From Vicugna pacos (Eukaryota; Chordata; Mammalia; Artiodactyla; Camelidae): 64,000 nucleotides of DNA. Location: positions 83,359,001-83,423,000 of the forward strand of contig NC_132993.1 in the NCBI RefSeq assembly GCF_048564905.1, read 5' to 3'. Numbering within the stretch: the first letter of the stretch is position 1; each line of letters begins with the position of its first letter. Below, one piece after another: positions 52,093 through 64,000 of this stretch. The position numbers and the translations under genes are program-made. The notes beneath the pieces were generated by a model. The model saw only the letters and a list, made by a program, of their open reading frames with translations. It made no database searches and was not told the origin of the DNA.

Positions 52093-52225
52093 CAGGAAAT
52101 TCCAGGGGATTTAGAAGCTCTGTGTCAGGACCCTGGTTCAAATACCAAATATTGGAACAGAAAATGTTCCTAGTGCTCAAATCACTTAGGAAATTCCAGG
52201 GGATTTAGGGGCTCTATGCCAGGAA
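52093..52225. repeat. Short direct duplication
   Basis: AGGAAATTCCAGGGGATTTA occurs at about 52094 and again at about 52189, each followed by a similar GCTCTRTGYCAGGA stretch, giving a ~95-base period with two copies. Confidence 0.75.
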
Positions 52226-52617
52226 CCCAGGGCAGAGACCAATGCATTTTTTTTTTTCTGTAATTTCACAGATGTGAACCAGGGAGCCCAGCTCTATCAC
52301 AGACCTCCTGGTCTAAGTGCTTCCAAAACTCCCCACTGATTATGTAACAAACTGCTACTTGTTCCCTCTGGCAGGTCGGAGGGTCTGAAATTCAGTGAAA
52401 ACTTACCATCATCATTTTGTTACTCTGCCTACTTGTGTCTTCTAATTTATCTACAATGAGCACACACCATGGGCATAATGAAGAGCTCTGTAAAAAGAAG
52501 AGTTTTCCCTAAATCCAGAACCAGCAGCAGTGAGACCAGTGGGGGTGCTGGGGTGCAGGGATGGGTGGGAGTCACCCTGAGACTTCCCAGACCCCACCTC
52601 TGTTTTTTGTTGTTGTT

Positions 52618-52735
52618 GTTGGAGGTGGGGGTAATTAGGTTTATTTGTTTATTTTAATGGAGGTACTGGGGACTGAACCAAGGACTTTATGCATGCTAGG
52701 CATGTGCTCTGCCGGTGAGCTTTATCCTTCCTCGG
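52618..52735 (-). mobile_element. Vic-1-type tRNA-Ala SINE, antisense
   Basis: AATGGAGGTACTGGGGACTG, then GCATGCTAGGCATGTGCTCT, is the reverse of the tRNA-Ala-derived head. The tail TTTATTTGTTTATTTT precedes it. Diverged; no clear duplication. Confidence 0.85.
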
Positions 52736-55194
52736 ACACACACACACTTCTGTTTCCAGTGGGCCACAGCTGTCAGGCAGTGAGGCTGGCAAGGCTGCTG
52801 AGTGTCCAGCCCAGCATGGGCACTTGGGACCAGGCACAGGTATCTGAAATCCCCAGAAGAAGCAAAGATTCACTTTGGGGGATGTGGCATCTCAAGAGAG
52901 GGTAGGGCAAAGTGGTCCCCACCGCATCACATCTGATCTTTCATCAAACCTGGAGGGGGTGGGGTCACTCTCCCTGGGTGCTTCTCCCCTTCCCCTCACC
53001 CCTCGGTCACTCCCACATCCATACGGCCTTGTTCGTGGCCCTGGTTTCAGGAATGTGTGACCAGCTGTCCACAGGGCAGGACCCCCACACTGGTCCACCC
53101 AGGCTCCTGCTGTAACTACTCTCCCATGGACCCCACTTGGATCCCCAGCAATCAGTTCCTAACCAGTAGCCTCACAGGCTCCTCCCTCGTCATCCACCAG
53201 GTCCCAGGTCTTGTAGGTCCAGCCCTAGCATCATCCCCATTTGGCATCCCTGCATCCTACGGCCCCTCTGCCCTCCCCGCTCAGCTGCACGAAGCCCCAC
53301 TGCCCACAACGTGCTTGTCTCCGGCTGCTCCTCTGCAACAGGATCTTCCTTCTTGGCACGTGCAATCCTCTTTCCCTGCAGTGACTTGCCTGGCTCATTC
53401 CACTTCCTCTTTCCTCCAGAAGTCCCCAAGTCCAGGGTGGGTCCCCTGCAGGTCCCCCAGCCCACTGGGCTGTAGCATCTGTCTCTTCTGCTGGAGAGAA
53501 AGCTCCCAGGGCACGGCCTCCCCCTGTGTGGACTCGGGGTGGCCATGCCCGCACAAGGAGTCAGTTTATGAATGCTTTCTCACTGGGCAAGTCGGCCTGG
53601 CACTACATGCATGCGTCTGATTGTTACTGCCATCAGCAAGGGCTTCTTCCCAAGAGATGCCCGTGGTGCGCCCGTGCAGCCTGGGGCTGGCCCGACCGAG
53701 CTCACATCCCCACAGGATACCCTAAGGGCCAGCTTTGGATGCTCATAGGATGGCGATCTCCCAGAATCCAGGTCTTTGGGGCTCTAGACTTTGAGTCTGA
53801 CCCCTTCTCTCTTTGGGATGATGTTAGTACAAGGGACTATCAGAGGGTGATTTAAAAGGGGGTCAGGGTTCCAGCCCTAGGGTGGATAAAGGCTTTCGTG
53901 GTATGAACTGGAAGGGAGAACGCATTTCAAAGGCCCCCAGCAGGGAACTAGGAGAGAAGAAAGAGGCATCAGCCTGGCAGGAGGTCACAAAGGGGGCTGT
54001 GGTGACCCTGAGAAATCCCGGGAGGCCGGTGAGAGTGCCAGGTGCAGGAAGGAGCAGCTGCCTGGGACTGAGAAAGTGGAAAAATGAGTGTGAACAACTT
54101 GGAGAAGCTTGGCTATTAAGAGGAGGATTGGGTTAGAGAGGGCAGGTGCAGGTTTCAGCGCTGGGAACTCTGGGCACCGCAGGGGCCTCGGGGACATCCT
54201 GTGCGTGCCTCTCAGAAGGCAGGAGCTGTGGAGCTGGGAATGCAGCCCTGCTGGGGTCCCCGTCCTCCTGCAGAGCTGGTCACTGCTCGCTGTTTTTGCT
54301 GGCTGGGCTTCTGGCTCAGGTCTGCAGACAAACATGCAAGAATGTGAATACCTGACACATGGACTGATTTATAAAATTGCTGATACCACAATGTGTTTTT
54401 AATTCTTATACTTCCCTGGCATGTCAGCTCTCACACCTTCCTCTGCCCAATACCAGGGTTTTCGTTGTTTTCACACCTTCCTAAGATCTTAGTGATCTTA
54501 CGAGATGTGGGAATAACATCCTCTGTAGCAGACTATTATTCCTCAGTATCTAGTATCTCATTCTCCTTTAGTAATGGAACTCCTGACATTTAGCAGATGC
54601 AAGGCTGTCAGGAAAAACGCTATACTTCTCTGCTTCCCTACAGCTGGGTGTGACCCGTGACTGAGTTCCGGCCAAGGCCAACGGAATGAACTTGGAGATT
54701 TGTGTGAGCTTCTAGAAACAGCCTTTAAAGAAAGAAAAAGACTGAGCTGGGATGATGCAATAATGGCTGGATCTCAAGCAGCTGTTTTGCATCATGAACT
54801 GGAAGGCAGATGTTGAGAACGGAGAAGCAACAAAATAAAAGGAAGGAGACCCCGGGCCGGTCTTCGTCTTGAAGCTCACAGGCAGGACCAGCCTCAATTC
54901 CTGAGATCCACTTGGTGCTCACCGTCTGCCATGCTCCTCACCAATACTAGTGCCATGCTTTTTCCTCTATTCAGTTCCAACTAGTTCCCGGACTGTTGTC
55001 TGTCTCACAAGACCCTGTTAAGGTATTATCCTGCATTTAGCCATTTAACCAATATTTACTCAGGACTTCTGTGTGCCAAGGGGGATGTGGTAGTAAATAT
55101 CACAGCCCCCAATCCTTGGTCTTGTGAAGCAGGCATTGCTGGTGGGGGAGACAGATGATAAACACCTGAAATAAGTGTTAGTGATTGCTGAGTA
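52736..55194. other. Intergenic; ORF shadows and old repeat relics
   Basis: A 187-codon ORF at 53057-53620 has no recognisable protein and an opposing ORF on the other strand, so I do not call it. Positions 54600-54920 look like an old LTR or transposon relic (GTTCCGGCCAAGGCCAACG). No exon is supported. Confidence 0.35.
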
Positions 55195-55625
55195 ACCAAC
55201 CACCCAGCTCAGCAGATTACAACAATCACATTTATTAGCTCACCCGCCTGCCAGCTGTCGGACAGCTCTGCCCATCCGAGCCTGGCTTGGCCGGGCTCGC
55301 TGGTTTCCCTCGTGCATGCCGCTGGCCGGGATGTCCCGTGTTGCCTGACCTCGGCTCTGTCCTCCTCTGGTCTTGTCCTCCCGTAGGCTAGCCCGAGTGT
55401 GCTCTCACATTTCTGGAAGACTGGGGGGAAGAGGAGTGGGGATGCTGCAAGCGTTATTTCAAGCCTCTCCTTGGACCCCACCTGTCCGTGTCTGACTGGC
55501 TAAAGCAATCCCATGGCCAAGCCTGTAGTCAGAGTGGGAGGGGCTTACACGGTCACAGAGCACAGGGCGAAGGGCATGGGCACAGGAAGGCCACTTCATT
55601 GTAGCCATTAATGCCGTCAGTATAG
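55195..55625. repeat. Old interspersed repeat, family uncertain
   Basis: GATTACAACAATCACATTTATTAG, in part, GCTGGCCGGGATGTC and GGCTTACACGGTCACAGAG match a dispersed mammalian repeat that I remember but cannot name. Confidence 0.45.
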
Positions 55626-55824
55626 CCCAATGGGTCCATATGTCAAAAGCAAAGTAGGGGAGTGGGATGGGTTGTTCTGGCAGACATAGGGAAGGGCTGC
55701 CCTAAATCAGGAACGTGTTGTATTAGTCTGGGTGGACAGCGAAGGTTGGGGTACACAGGAGCACCGAGGCCCTCTCTCCTACCAGGCACCTATGGGGTGG
55801 CCCCCTGGGGATCAGCTGCTTTAG

Positions 55825-56225
55825 CAGCTGCATTGATCAGGGTTCCCCAGCAAAGCAGAACATATCCACATAGAGAGGGATTTATTACGGATTGGCCCAT
55901 GTGATGATGGAAGCTGAGAAGTCCTGCCATCTGCCTTCTGCAAGCTGGAGGCCCAGGAGAACTGTTGGTCAGTTCAGTCCAAACCTAAAGGCCTGAGAAC
56001 CAGGAGTGCTGGTGTCTGAGGGTGGGAGATGGACATCCCAACTCAAGCAGAGATTGGGGTCACCCTCCCTGGGGAGGCCCGTTGGCTTTTCTCAGTCCAC
56101 TGATTCAGACCAGTGATTCTCTTTTGGGAACGCCCTCACAGACACACCCAGAAATAATTTTTCACCAGCTATCTGGGCATCCCTTAACCCAGTTAGAGGG
56201 CTCACAAAATTAGCTATCCCAGTGG
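55825..56225 (-). mobile_element. ERVL-type LTR-like fossil, antisense
   Basis: CAGGGTTCCCCAGCAAAGCAG, AAGCTGAGAAGTCCTGCC, CAAGCTGGAGGCCCAGG and TTCACCAGCTATCTGGGCAT follow a well-known mammalian LTR (probably MLT2-like; name not verified). Old, solo, broken. Confidence 0.55.
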
Positions 56226-56304
56226 GTTTCTGTTCTTTGTAGTCAAGTGATCCTTAATGACAGTATTCCTGGTACCACCTCCACCAGGAGGGTTTTAGTC
56301 TTTG

Positions 56305-56436
56305 AGAATTTTTTTTTTAAACTGAAGTATAGTCAGTTACAGTGTGTCAATTTCTGGTGTACAGCATAATGTTTCAGTCATGCATGTACATACACATATT
56401 TGTTTTCACATGCTTTTTCATTATAGGTTAATCTTC
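56305..56436 (-). mobile_element. L1 3'-UTR fragment, antisense
   Basis: GTCAATTTCTGGTGTACAGC and ATGTTTCAGTCATGCATG are antisense L1 end sequence, the same text as at 17831 and 10225. Confidence 0.85.
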
Positions 56437-56654
56437 GTGAATTTGATATTGGAAGAGTAGTACTCAGTGTATTTTAATTTGCATTTGCATAATTTTTAGT
56501 AAGGTCACCATTTTTGCATATGTTTATTGGCCACTTAACATTTCTTCTTTTGTGAATTGCCTGACTATGTCTCGTGGCTCACTTTAAAAAGTGGAAACAA
56601 GGTCAAATGCCCTTTAAAAATGTAAAGAACTTAATTTAATAGTTTCCCTTTATT

Positions 56655-56835
56655 GAGAAATTACTATTTTTCAGGCACAGTTTTCTAGATTTATCTCAAT
56701 AAATCCTTGTACTCTTTCCATGAGAGAGTGATGGTGTCATTATGAACCCATTGTACAGAGGAGAGAAACTGAGGTTCAGAGAGAGGATTTGAGGCCACAG
56801 CCAGCTCCTAACATGTTTGCTTTCTGACCTAGGTA
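56655..56835 (+). repeat. MIR SINE
   Basis: TTGTACAGAGGAGAGAAACTG, AGGTTCAGAGAGAGG and ATTTGAGGCCACAGCC are MIR core text. Confidence 0.65.
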
Positions 56836-56990
56836 TGCAGATCTGTTTCCAGTGTTTTGTTTGCTTTTTAATTTCACTTTCAGGATATTTTGAACAGAAA
56901 GCTAGAGCTTTTGTGCGACCAAAATTCTCCATCCTTCTGCAGTTTCTGCCCGAAAGACTTCCCCCATGAAGATAATAAGCCCAGATTCTT

Positions 56991-57099
56991 CAGGTGGGTA
57001 TAGCTCAGTGGTAGCGCGCATGCCTAGTGCACACAATGTTCAATCTCTAAGTACCTCCGTTAAAACAAATAAATAAACCTACTTACATACCCCCCCCAA
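56991..57099 (+). mobile_element. Vic-1-type tRNA-Ala SINE
   Basis: GGTATAGCTCAGTGGTAGC, CCTAGTGCACAC and CCTCCGTTAAAACAAATAAA mark a diverged copy with a deletion in the B-box arm. The duplication ATAAGCMCAGATTCYT lies at 56975-56990 and 57100-57115. Confidence 0.87.
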
Positions 57100-57115
57100 A
57101 TAAGCACAGATTCCT

Positions 57116-60100
57116 ATTCCTACGTTTTCTTTTACTATTTCGATGGTTTCTCTGTTAACATCTACATCTTTAATCCATCGGGAGTCAATTTAGATGAAGG
57201 TGGGAGGAACACTCAACATTCCTTTTCCACTAGAGCCTGTTTGGAATCGAACAACCCTTCTTCTAACACTGGCTGATTGTCACATGACGCTGCCACACAC
57301 CCTTGCCCTCATCCCTGTCTGCGGGCTGCAGAATTACTCAGACGCTGGAAGCCCGCCTCCCGCCCCCTCAGCCCATCAGCCCCCCTGTGGCTGCAGTGAC
57401 CACCCCCCTCAGTCTCCCCAGGGGCTGGGTCCTGCGGTGAGTGGAAGGAATTCGGGTGAACTCTGCTCACTCAGCAGTCCAGGCCTGGGGGAGTTGGGCG
57501 GGGGCACCGGACTGTGGAAAATCACATGTGGTTTTCAAGTTGTCAGAAACCAAGAAAATCATTCTGCCAGTTGAGCGGATGGCTAGACGCTGTCTGGGAG
57601 ACCCCAGGTCCCGTGGCTCTGGGAGCCGCCCACCTTGTGAGCTGAGCAGCCTTATCCCCGGGTAACATCCAGACTGCAGGCAGAAGAGGGCCTCTCCTGA
57701 GAAGGAGGAGTGGAGGGACGGGATGGACCTGGGTCCTTCTTCTTTGGTCCCTGGAGGCAGACTCAGGACTCCAGGAGACTGGGAGGGTCTCTTCCAAGCC
57801 TCCCGGGTTCTGCTGCTCCAGTCCCAGTGCTCTGTGGCTGCCCCAGTTAGAACTGGGACATGCTGGCTGAGACACCAGGGTGGCTCCTGGTAATGCCCAG
57901 GCCTCAGCAGGAGGAGCTGGTGCCCCCATGGCCTGATACCAGAGGCTGTGTAACAGGGATGGGAAGAGCATTCAGTCTGGCCACACAGACATGCCATCAC
58001 TGACATGCTGTGACCTGGGCATGTCACTTCTCCCTGGGCCTCAGATTCCTCCCTGGAAAATGGGGAAAGATGGTGCCTGCACTCAACAAGCATTAATCAC
58101 CATCACTGCCCAGCCTACTGCCCACATGCCGGGACCTGAGTCAAGGGCAACTGACATGAGGACACTTAGCCTGGGGGGGCAGAGTCTCCCCCCTGGGACC
58201 CCCTCTTTCCCTTTCTCCCATAGGGCAGGACTCTACTTCCTGGTGGGAGGCCATTGCCCTCCCTTGTGCCCTCTGCTCCAGGGCGTCCAGTTGCTAACTT
58301 CCTGTTTGCCCTGGCCTGAATGTCTTCGGAGGAAGGCCACCCCAGGAAGGCCTGGACCTTGTTGAAAGCTCCATGGAGACCTGCCAGTGAGCAAACGAGC
58401 TGCAGAGTCACAAACTCACAGATGTGTGTACACGAGGGGGACCCAGGAGGTGAGGGGACTGAAGCTGTGGCAGGGTGGGGACTGGGAGGTGGAGAGCGAT
58501 GACATCACGGACTTTTGGGACTCAGGGACCTGGGATGAGACAGCCTCTTGCTGACATGGCAGGCAGTCCTGGCAGGACAGCTGGGGACATCTTTTTAGGC
58601 ACTTGGGAAGCTGAGATGTGATGCCCCTGGGTGCAGAGATTTGGCTGAAACCTTTAGAAGGATGAGTTCCCTGTGAAGCCCAGAGCGTGGCTCTTCCCTT
58701 TCGGGGCTGTATTTAAGGAGAGGCCACCTAGGATTCGGGGCATCCTCCCCGAGGGACCCCTGCATCCCCTGGACGTGCAGATCGAGTGCTTGGATGGGGC
58801 CTGTTCATCTCTGTCTCTCCATCTCATGGGGAGATGTGGTAATTACATTTGTAGGACCGGAACCCTGAGGTCTGGAGAGGGAAGGGGGCCACAGTCACCT
58901 GGGGACCACCCAGGGATGGGACTGACCCTCATATCTCCCAAGGCTCTGGCCAGAGTTGCCCGGAGACCCAAACTGTCAGATTTGCAAAGACAGAAAGTAA
59001 CCTTGCCTGACTGGACTGGCTGAATGAGAGGGCTCCCTATCAGGGGTGGGGGAGCCACCAGTAGTCCTAGAGCCACCCCCTACCCCCCACCACTTACAGC
59101 CTGAGAAAACCAAGTTATTTAAGGTCACAGTTTTAAATGTCTTCCCTCCCCCTCCTGTGGGACTGACCCCTCTACAGTGGGAAGAGGGTGGGTTCCATTC
59201 CTTCCCATTTCTGCTCCACCTGCTCACCCCCGTCCCAATATGGGAGCTTCTGGCCCCCCACCCCGCTGCGCCAGGGCATTATTGGAAGGAGCAAAGTGGC
59301 TTTGGTGCCCCCATGTGATAGCTTTGCCTACCTGTCCCCTCACCCCCACGTCACCCTTCACTGCACCTATTCCTGCCAGATGGGCCTCATTGCAACCCCT
59401 GCTTCTGTCCCCAAGTGGGGGCAACCCCTCCAGCTCTCTCTCCTGGGGACCGCCCACCCTGGCAGGCTGCCCTCCTGGCATGATTCTTTCTCAACGGCCC
59501 TCAGAGATGAGCTCTTGGCCATTAAGCTAAACAGCACTCACCCCAGTCCAATCAGGGGTCAGGGTGCAGGCCACACCCCCTTCTCGCCATGCCACGCCCC
59601 CTTCTCGCCATGCCACGCCCCCTTCTCGCCCGTCAGTGGGCTCCACCAGCCTGACCCTGACAAGGCTGCAGGAGAGCCCCATGCACCCTCTTCAGCCCAA
59701 GTCATCTCCCCCAGGAACTCCCCTTCCCCACTCCGGAAGCAGCGAGGGGAGGTAGGTCCACCAGGGTGAGATGCTGCCTTGCCTCTGCTTGTCAAGCCCA
59801 GTCCCGCTATGGCTTGGAGGGCAGACCTCACTGCGAGGGCCTGGGCCGGAAAGGCCCAGCCTTTTCTTAAGAAGCTGGAGGTGGGGGTTAGAGGTGGGGT
59901 GAGGAGCCCCAGGTTGTCCCGCAGACTCCCAACTAGCTCAGGAGAGCCCTGCGACATGGATCCAGATGCCCCACCGGCTGGCAGAGGACACTGGACTCTG
60001 GAAGGGTGAGTGGTAGCCCAAAAGACCACAAGCCTCCCACCCTTTGGCCTGCCTCTTCCTGGCCTGGGCTGCCACCCGTGGGGAGTTTGGTTTAGAGGAC

Positions 60101-62479
60101 AGGGGTCCTCAGCACATGGGAGTCCCCTGATGGGCCCAGGTCTGCCGGACTTCCTGGGTGCAGATCAGAAAGCTGAGAGGAGTCCCAGCCTTGCCCTCTG
60201 TGGGGAGATACTAGCCCAGCACAGAGAGCAGTACCCCACTGCTCCGCCTGCCCACACCCTCAGGGGGAGGGGGAGAGGCGGGGAGGGCCCCCCACTCCCT
60301 GCCTACTCCACCCCCGGGGCCCAGCTCCCCACAAGGCCTCTGCTCATGTTCTTGTTGGTGACTCACTGTGGCTGAGGAAAAGGTTCTTTCTATTTCTTTT
60401 CAATTTTTTCATGGCTTCTATTTTCCCTGGCAGAGAACGTCGAACCCAAATCTGATCCATGTGTGAGCCAGCTGAACTCGGGAGCTGTTCCCAGGGAAGT
60501 GACGCGCCACAGCCGCCCACCACACCCCCCATCACCACCCCAGCCTTGGGCCTCCCTTTTTGACACATTCAGCTGGGGGCAACAGAGCAAATTCCAAGAC
60601 GAAATTTCGAGAACAATGATTCACAGGCCCGCCGAGGACATTTATGGGTAAGAGCTTGCTTCATCCTACTGCTGCCAGGACCAACCCCGGGGACACATGG
60701 CAGGGTGAGGACAGCACAGAGACAAGGAGGCCTGACCGAGGGGGGGATGGGGGGGATGCACCAAAAGCCTAGGTGGGTGGACTTGGTCTCCTAAGGGAAG
60801 TGACAAGAGCTGGGAGCTGGGCTGTGAGTGCTGACATGCTCGGCCCAGCACGTGCACAGTCCCCGTTCGGTCTGCACAGTGAGGGCACGGGGAACCATGA
60901 GGTTCCTTGCTGTGATCAGATGGATGGCCAGGAGGGAGGAGATGGGATTTGACTCTGGGGACCAGCTATTGACACAGTCCCATTGCCTTTTTAAGTATGA
61001 ACAAGTGAGCCAGTGAAAAGCAAAGGAAGGGTTTTGAAAGGAAGAGGTGAGGGGAGGCAGAGGCCCCCAGGGCCCTGTCCCCCAACCAGAGCTAAGCCAG
61101 CTGCCCCCACAGCTCTCCCTGCCTGCCATCTGTGCAGCATCCCAGGGGCTCCTGGGTTTTCTCAACCAGGCCAAATCCTTGCAGACGACGGTGTCTCAGG
61201 GTTGACGGCTGCTAAATTTGACCCATGGGCTCAGGTGTGCTTTTTCTTGCTTCTTCATTCCTTCAAGGAGCAATGTTCTGGGAGCTCTGGCCTTGGGTGT
61301 CATGCCCATTTGAGGCAGCCAACATTTGCCCTTCAAGAAGCCTTAGGGAAATATCAGGCACACATATCATAACTCCTTATGCCAGCACCCATGACAGACA
61401 TTACTAATCGATCATGGAATTCTCTGACTCCCCTATCTCCCTGGGGTCCACGTGGTAGCTGGAGCCTTTGTAAATACAGTTTTAAAAAACTGGATTCTGG
61501 TAAGAGGAAGGAGAGGAATGGCTGTTTGTCCTTGTTGGGATCTCAGCTGGTGGGAGAGCAGCGTATCCGTAGAGGTGAAGCCATGTTCATTGTGGGAAAT
61601 AGTAAAAGAAATTCTAGGGAAGGGAGCCTGACCCCAAATATCTATGGCTCCTATTTAGGTGGCGAATGAACCATTCCCAAGGCAGATCCCAGAACACAGC
61701 TTCAATGTGTTGAAGGCACACATCCTCTCTCCCCAGCTGGTCCATGTCCTCAGGGGTGGTAACTGTTGTCCTATGCCTTTGTGGCCCCTACATCTTCCAC
61801 ATGGAGCTGGGCTCACAGGCACTGCCCCTGAAGTGTCCCATTGATCCGACCTGGCTTCACCTGCGGCTGCACCACCTGCTAGAGAGAAGCTCGATAAACT
61901 GCTGCCTCCCACGTCCTGAGGGTTCTTAATCTGGGATCCCTCCCTCTGATGCTGGGAGTGCAGGGGAGGGCAAGAACCCCCTGTTGTGTGGAAATTGCTG
62001 TGTAAGTGCTGAGTCGCTCCACACCCCTAATAGCCCATTCCTATGAATTATACATACAATTTAATAAAATTTGAAGGAATCTCCTCCCTCCCTGCTCCCT
62101 CTCTGACCCAAATTTGGCTGTGCGTGTGTCAGGACCTTGGGAGGGGCCGGATAACCTTACATGGGGGCTCCTACCCGCAGCAGAGCAGTTAGCCTGCCCC
62201 GAGGGCAATTTTCTCAACAGAGTGAATTCCCAAAGTGTGGTCCCTCCCCTGGGACCGGCCCAGGGCTGGGCTCTTCATGGTTCTGGGAGGTTAGCTGGAT
62301 GTCTGAATGAAGGCTGGTGACAGTTCGCAGAGCTGCCAGGCCAAGGCTCAGAGAAAGGGAAGCCTGGGTTGGCCCTCAAGACCCTTCTGCGGGTCCCGAG
62401 ATGGGGAGGGTCCCTGAAGCCAGAGGCTGTGGTTTGGATCTGCTCTCAGGGTTCCCGGTCACCTCCAGCGGGCTCTGTG

Positions 62480-62480
<1 letters not shown>
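57116..62480. other. AEBP1 upstream region, largely single copy
   Basis: Repeat-poor and moderately GC-rich. A degraded antisense MIR lies at about 57990-58110 (CCTGGGCATGTCACTTCTCC). Many overlapping ORFs on both strands (e.g. 57467-58093 -, 59188-59769 +) have no splice support or known protein text and are treated as chance. Regulatory elements for AEBP1 are likely here. Confidence 0.4.
59571..59630 (+). repeat. Three tandem 21-bp units with CACCC-type boxes
   Basis: The 21-base unit CCACRCCCCCTTCTCGCCATG occurs from 59571, 59592 and 59613 (the last partial) with one difference. CCACGCCC/CCACACCC are the core of KLF/SP-family sites. Confidence 0.85.

Positions 62481-64000
<1,520 letters not shown>

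Noticed and set aside
53057-53620. 187-codon + strand ORF
   Set aside because: It has no recognisable domain or splice context, Pro/Ser-rich chance composition and an overlapping ORF on the other strand.
57467-58093. 208-codon - strand ORF
   Set aside because: It crosses a MIR relic and lacks any recognisable protein text.
59188-59769. 193-codon + strand ORF upstream of AEBP1
   Set aside because: It runs through the 21-bp minisatellite, giving HAPFSP repeats, and has no exon signals or known homologue.

Overview
This is a mammalian nuclear genome window, almost certainly from a camelid (camel, llama or alpaca). The main evidence is eight dispersed copies of a tRNA-Ala(AGC)-derived SINE of the Vic-1 type known from camelids. 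It also carries young L1 tails, mammalian-wide MIR/L1M/MaLR relics, a class I endogenous retrovirus, and two spliced genes with clear placental orthologues. There are no bacterial-style operons, so long ORFs in the GC-rich parts are mostly shadows.

Layout. 1-9.5 kb: mostly single-copy DNA with SINEs and old repeats. It holds one good terminal coding exon (2011-2269, + strand) of a gene I could not name. 10-26.5 kb: a gene-free repeat block built from L1 fragments in both orientations and a degenerate tandem array of a ~117-bp unit (about 26 copies in + orientation at 11.8-17.2 kb, and about 8 inverted copies at 22.97-23.9 kb). SINEs, L1 tails and LTR-like pieces interrupt the array. I do not recognise this repeat family, and it is the best candidate for something undescribed. 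27.4-35.1 kb: one old, broken ERV1 (gammaretrovirus-like) provirus with both LTRs. It contains an L1 tail, a Vic-1 SINE and a ~500-bp pyrimidine tract.

35.35-43.19 kb: the complete 11-exon coding region of POLM (DNA polymerase mu) on the - strand, 491 codons plus stop. All splice sites are canonical and the three catalytic aspartates are present. Its CpG-island promoter carries two GC-box/octamer modules. 43.9-62.4 kb: an intergenic stretch with L1, MaLR, MIR and SINE relics and no convincing gene. 62.5-64 kb: CpG island, first coding exon and start of intron 1 of AEBP1 (+ strand); the rest lies beyond the window.

POLM and AEBP1 lie head to head about 20 kb apart, as in human 7p13. POLM acts in the nucleus in end joining and immunoglobulin light-chain rearrangement. 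AEBP1/ACLP is a secreted, collagen-associated protein. They are neighbours, not a pathway. In human, PGAM2 and DBNL lie just beyond the 3' end of POLM; neither is visible in the 35 kb here, where the repeat block sits instead.
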